Shown here: positions 32,393-35,741 of the stretch, one piece after another | How positions within the stretch are numbered: the first letter of the stretch is position 1 | Layout: each line of letters opens with the position of its first letter | DNA from: an uncultured Pelagibacteraceae bacterium | Lineage (GTDB): Bacteria > Pseudomonadota > Alphaproteobacteria > Pelagibacterales > Pelagibacteraceae | DNA length: 35,741 bases | Assembly: GCA_902616145.1 (NCBI GenBank) | Contig: CACMRM010000008.1 | Span: 1 to 35,741, forward strand | Direction: 5' to 3' | Program-made: the position numbers and the translations under genes | The notes under the pieces: model-generated | What the model saw: the letters and a program-made list of their open reading frames with translations, nothing else | Told to the model about the DNA's origin: nothing | The model's database searches: none

Positions 32393-33835
32393 ATGAAAAT
32401 CAATCCAAATGGTTTTAGAGAGTACGACGCGAGGTGGGTCTTTGAAAAAGAGATTGATATTAAGGGAATCATTAATTTAGGTAAAGGCCTAGGAACTCAA
32501 ATTATTCAAAGCACTAAAATAAAAAATCCAAGGGTAATTGTTGGTCATGATTATAGATCCTATAGTGAAAAAATTAAAAAAGCTCTTACAGATGGTTTAA
32601 TCTCAACTGGATGCAATGTTGAGGATGTAGGATTATCTCTTTCGCCAATGGTTTATTTTGCTCAGTTTAATTTAAAATCAGATGCCATAGCTATGGTAAC
32701 TGCTAGTCATAATGAGAATGGTTGGACAGGAGTAAAAATGGGTATTCAAAAAGGTTTAACTCATGCGCCGGAGGAAATGGCAAACTTAAAAGATATTACT
32801 TTAAATAACAAATTTTTAAGTGGGAAAGGTACATTAAAAAAAATTGATGATTTTAAAGATGTTTATACTCAAGATTTAATTAAAAAAAATAAGATAAATA
32901 AAAAATTAAAAGTAATAGTTGCTTGTGGTAACGGTACAGCAGGAATATTTGCTCCAGAAATTTTAAAAGGCATTGGATGCGAGGTCATAGAATTAGATTG
33001 TAACTTAGATTGGACCTTTCCTAAATATAACCCAAATCCTGAGGATCTTGAAATGCTACATGCAATAGCTAAAGCTGTAAAAGATAATAAAGCCGATATT
33101 GGATTTGGTTTTGATGGGGATGGAGATAGATGTGGAGTAATAGATGAAGAAGGGAATGAAATATTCTCGGATAAAATTGGTTTACTAATTGCAAGAAATC
33201 TTTCAAGTAAACATAAAAATTCAAAATTTATTGTCGACGTTAAATCAACTGGACTATTTAAAAATGATAAAATCTTGGAAAAAAATGGATGTGAAACCAT
33301 ATATTGGAAAACTGGACATTCGCATATTAAAAGAAAAGTTAATAAAGAAAAAGCATTAGCAGGTTTCGAAAAGAGTGGACATTTTTTCTTCAATCAACCT
33401 TTGGGTTATGGATATGATGATGGGATTAATTCAGCAATACAAGTTTGCCACCTTATTGTAGACCAAAACAAAAAAATGAGTGAAATTATTAGATCTCTGC
33501 CTGTAACTTATCAAACCCCAACGATGGCTCCTTATTGTAAGGATGAGGAGAAGTATAAAGTAGTTGATGAAATGGTAAAAAAGGTAAATAAATTAAAAGA
33601 TGAAGGTATCAAAATCGATAATCAAAGTATATCTGAAGTATTGACAGTGAATGGTGTGAGATTTTCTCTTGAAGATGGATCATGGGGTTTAATAAGAGCA
33701 TCATCTAATAAGCCCTCTTTAGTAATTGTTACTGAAAGCACTAAATCAAATGAAAGAAAGAAAAAAATATTTGAATTTATAGATAATCTTTTACAAAAAA
33801 CTGGAAAGATTGGAGACTACGATCAAAAAATTTAA
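32393..33835 (+). CDS. manB: Phosphomannomutase/phosphoglucomutase
   Basis: Alpha-D-phosphohexomutase of 480 residues, interconverting mannose or glucose 1- and 6-phosphates for nucleotide sugar supply. The phosphoserine is Ser105 in VTASHNENGWTG; the metal loop is DGDGDRCG (241-248). The sugar-binding loop is AGFEKSGHFFF, with FEKSGH replacing the common GEMSGH, and the C-terminal phosphate-binding loop is LIRASSNKP. The exact sugar preference is not readable. ATG 32393 is divergent from nrdA, and the 3' end overlaps the convergent TauE-like gene by 4 bases. Confidence 0.93.
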   Translation: MKINPNGFREYDARWVFEKEIDIKGIINLGKGLGTQIIQSTKIKNPRVIVGHDYRSYSEKIKKALTDGLISTGCNVEDVGLSLSPMVYFAQFNLKSDAIAMVTASHNENGWTGVKMGIQKGLTHAPEEMANLKDITLNNKFLSGKGTLKKIDDFKDVYTQDLIKKNKINKKLKVIVACGNGTAGIFAPEILKGIGCEVIELDCNLDWTFPKYNPNPEDLEMLHAIAKAVKDNKADIGFGFDGDGDRCGVIDEEGNEIFSDKIGLLIARNLSSKHKNSKFIVDVKSTGLFKNDKILEKNGCETIYWKTGHSHIKRKVNKEKALAGFEKSGHFFFNQPLGYGYDDGINSAIQVCHLIVDQNKKMSEIIRSLPVTYQTPTMAPYCKDEEKYKVVDEMVKKVNKLKDEGIKIDNQSISEVLTVNGVRFSLEDGSWGLIRASSNKPSLVIVTESTKSNERKKKIFEFIDNLLQKTGKIGDYDQKI

Positions 33836-34663
33836 AGTTTAAAATATTCGTATAAGAATCTGGTTCCAATAACTATAAGAAACAATCCAAAATATTTAGT
33901 CATCCTCATTTTATCAACCCTATGGCTAGCTTTTGCTCCAAGTCTCGCCATGTAAGCAGTAATAGGAAAAAAAACTAAAAAGGCTGGAATATTCAAAAAC
34001 CCAATACTTAAAGGTAAATTAGCTTCCAAGTATGAGCCTGAAATTAAAAAAACCCCCTGCACCAAATAAAGCAATAATAAATCCGATTGCAGCCGCACTT
34101 CCAATGGCTTTATTTATCGGATAACCAAAAAATTTTAAAATTGGAACATTCATCACGGCTCCACCAATGCCCATTGGTGCAGAAATAAAGCCGCTTACAA
34201 TACCTGAAATGGCTTTCGAAAATAATCCTATTTTAATTTCTATATTTGTTTCTTTTTCTTTTAAGAACAGTAAGTAAAACGCTAGAACATACACAATAAT
34301 TGTAAAAAACAATATCAAAGGTTTTGTTTCTAAGCTTGCAGCGAAAATTGTTCCTAGAATTACTCCAGTAGCAACAAAAAACCCAAAACCTTTAACAATA
34401 CTAAAATCTACAGCTTTATGTTGATGGTGGGTTAATACAGAAACAGTTGAGGTCGGTATAATGATTCCAAATGAGGTTCCTACTGCTAAATGCATAACAT
34501 AAGCAGTTTCTATTCCGGAAAAGCTAAATATATAAAACAATATAGGGACTGTTACTAACCCTCCGCCAATACCAAAAAGTCCAGCAGCAAACCCTGCAGG
34601 TATTGCTGTAGCAATCATTATTAAAACTAAATAAATTATATCTGATTGAGAAAGGATATCCAA
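33832..34663 (-). pseudogene. TauE/SafE-family permease, interrupted by a frameshift
   Basis: Two frames together form one TauE/SafE anion (sulfite, sulfoacetate or similar) permease. The first frame, from TTG 34663, covers ATAIPAGFAAGLFGIGGGLVTVPIL, HLAVGTSFGIIIPTS and SGFISAPMGIGGAVMNVP; it leaves frame around residue 203 and stops near 34019. The second frame carries the expected remainder (SIGFLNIPAFLVFFPI, YMARLGAKASHRV) to the stop at 33832. The junction is a homopolymer pair (five G then seven T on the coding strand, 34046-34057). Removing one T restores a 276-residue protein of family length. It may be a recent mutation, a sequencing or assembly error, or a slippage site. Two bases separate it from dusA. 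Confidence 0.85.
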
Positions 34664-34665
34664 AA

Positions 34666-35649
34666 CTATCTCTCTAAAGAAACAGGATTATTTTTTCTTA
34701 CTTGATCCATAATATGATTTACTTTTTGTAAATCAGCATCTCTTATGCACATATTTTTAGATAGATATTGTTTCCAAGTTTTTGAACCATTTTGCCCATG
34801 AAACAAACCTACCGTATGTCTCATAATATGATTTAACTGTACACCTTTTGATGTCTGCTCTTGAATATAAGGAATTAGATTTTCCATAACTTCTGTTCTT
34901 GTCGGTACATTTTCATTTTTAAAAATTTCTTTTTCAATATCTGCTAAAAAATAAGGTGAGTGATAAATAGCTCTGCCAATCATCACACCGTCTACTTTTG
35001 TTAAGTGTTTTTTAATTTCTTCTGTTGTTTTTACTCCTCCATTAATAATTATCTCATAGCCTTTAAAATAATCTTTCAATTTGTAAACAAAATCATATTT
35101 CAAAGGTGGAATATTTAAATTTTCTTTTGGAGTGAGTTTTTTGAGTAAAGCTTTTCTTGCATGAATAATGAATTTTTTTGAACCCGCATCTTTAGTTGTC
35201 TGAATAAAAGATTTTAAAAACTCAAAATCTTCAACATCGTTGTAACCAATTCTAGTTTTTATTGTTACAGGTAATTTAGTTGCTTTAGTCATTGCTTCAA
35301 TACATTTAGCTACAAGATCTGGTTCTTGCATTAAACATGCGCCAAATTTATTTTTTTGTACTTTTTTACTTGGACAACCTAAATTTAAATTTATTTCTTT
35401 ATATCCATAGTCTTCAGAAATCTTGCATGCTTCGGCTAACTCTCTAGGATCTGATCCGCCGACTTGAAGTGTTACAGGATTATTTATTTTTTTAAATGAA
35501 AGCAATTTAGTTCTATCTCCTCTTATAATTGCGTTAGCAACAATCATCTCAGTGTACAGATGAATGTTTTTGCTTATAAGACTTAAAAAATAAATTTCGT
35601 GCTTATCAGTGCAATCCATCATAGGCGCAACTGAAACAGTTTTCTTCAT
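34666..35649 (-). CDS. dusA: tRNA-dihydrouridine synthase A
   Basis: FMN-dependent enzyme reducing uridines in the D-loop of tRNA. The 327 residues begin SVAPMMDCTDKHEIYFLSLI, followed by LQVGGSDP, NLNLGCPSKKVQKNKFGACLM (with the catalytic cysteine in GACLM), KTRIGYND, IHARKA and NGGVKTTEEIKKHL. These match DusA (U20/20a-type) better than DusB or DusC. ATG 35649 lies 6 bases after the preceding stop; no Shine-Dalgarno is seen, so coupling is likely. Full length. Confidence 0.95.
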   Translation of the reverse strand: MKKTVSVAPMMDCTDKHEIYFLSLISKNIHLYTEMIVANAIIRGDRTKLLSFKKINNPVTLQVGGSDPRELAEACKISEDYGYKEINLNLGCPSKKVQKNKFGACLMQEPDLVAKCIEAMTKATKLPVTIKTRIGYNDVEDFEFLKSFIQTTKDAGSKKFIIHARKALLKKLTPKENLNIPPLKYDFVYKLKDYFKGYEIIINGGVKTTEEIKKHLTKVDGVMIGRAIYHSPYFLADIEKEIFKNENVPTRTEVMENLIPYIQEQTSKGVQLNHIMRHTVGLFHGQNGSKTWKQYLSKNMCIRDADLQKVNHIMDQVRKNNPVSLER

Positions 35650-35655
35650 AATTTA

Positions 35656-35741
35656 CTATGATTTGTTTTCTTCTTCTGCTGGAACTTCTTCACTTAGTTC
35701 GAGAGGAGCTTCCTCTGTGTCTAAGTTTTCCTCTTTTATTT
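35656..35741 (-). CDS. C-terminal tail of an unidentified acidic protein (5' part outside window)
   Basis: The minus-strand frame is open from the window end to TAG at 35656-35658 and reads IKEENLDTEEAPLELSEEVP, followed by a short Ala/Glu-rich end, about 28 residues in all. A Glu-rich, Pro/Ala-containing tail is common at the C-terminus of alphaproteobacterial ribosomal proteins such as S16 and of many other proteins, so no identity is offered. It ends 6 bases before dusA and is presumably in the same operon. Confidence 0.5.
   Translation of the reverse strand, partial: IKEENLDTEEAPLELSEEVPAEEENKS

Noticed and set aside
32869-33393. A 174-codon antisense frame within phosphomannomutase
   Set aside because: The opposite strand encodes an intact, well-conserved enzyme, and the antisense product has no recognisable domain.
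34019-34104. Two separate overlapping membrane-protein genes
   Set aside because: The two frames are consecutive halves of one TauE/SafE protein joined at a homopolymer run, so they are better read as one frameshifted gene.

Overview
The window looks like a piece of a streamlined, AT-rich marine alphaproteobacterial genome, most probably of the SAR11 clade (Pelagibacterales). The basis is very low GC by eye, genes separated by only a few bases or overlapping by 1-17 nt, no insertion sequences, prophage or CRISPR, alphaproteobacterial gene order (purC-purS-purQ-purL-bolA-grxD), and a compound set of ABC-type osmolyte and metal uptake genes. The taxonomic call is inference and was not checked against a database. 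No rRNA or tRNA gene was seen, and no stretch of more than 300 bases lacks a gene. The longest non-coding gap is about 185 bp (32208-32392).

Layout. 1-4417 (+): a translationally coupled run of purine genes (purC 3' end, purS, purQ, purL), then bolA, a CGFS glutaredoxin and a small membrane protein. 4419-15473 (-): a long co-directional run read from the right: a GlmU acetyltransferase-only protein, glmS, a mini beta-carbonic-anhydrase-like protein, class II DAHP synthase, nadE, cysS, cimA, a TrmJ-type RNA methyltransferase, rpsD and a GT-C-like membrane protein. 15544-20996 (+): a phosphoglycolate phosphatase-like HAD protein, a LysE-family exporter, prpB-prpC, an SGNH-hydrolase-like protein, a 61-aa membrane protein and a homocysteine S-methyltransferase. 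20988-23869 (-): a ProW-type permease and two tandem ProX-type betaine-binding proteins, with no ATPase gene. 23954-26980: a complete zinc uptake module, znuC-znuB-zur (-) divergent from znuA (+), with two Zur-box palindromes between them. 26986-29256: a divergent pair of circularly permuted ATP-grasp protein (-) and Anbu-type proteasome homologue (+). 29260-32207 (-): nrdA-nrdB, with candidate NrdR boxes upstream. 32393-33835 (+): phosphomannomutase/phosphoglucomutase. 33832-35741 (-): a frameshifted TauE/SafE permease, dusA, and the acidic C-terminus of an unidentified protein.

How the genes work together. Much of the window is housekeeping: purine synthesis, amino-sugar precursor synthesis (glmS plus the GlmU acetyltransferase half), aromatic and isoleucine precursor entry (DAHP synthase, citramalate synthase), NAD, cysteinyl-tRNA, ribosome and RNA modification, and dNTP supply. 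The zinc module appears self-regulated by Zur. The betaine-type uptake genes end against a homocysteine methyltransferase, which may link methylated osmolyte uptake to methionine synthesis.

The items most worth follow-up are: the Anbu/ATP-grasp pair lacking its usual alpha-E and transglutaminase partners; the doubled ProX genes with a strong GC hairpin between them and no ATPase; an altered metal site in Zur; a 39-bp perfect tandem repeat in znuA; the GlmU half-enzyme; and a recurring promoter arrangement that predicts leaderless or nearly leaderless mRNAs.
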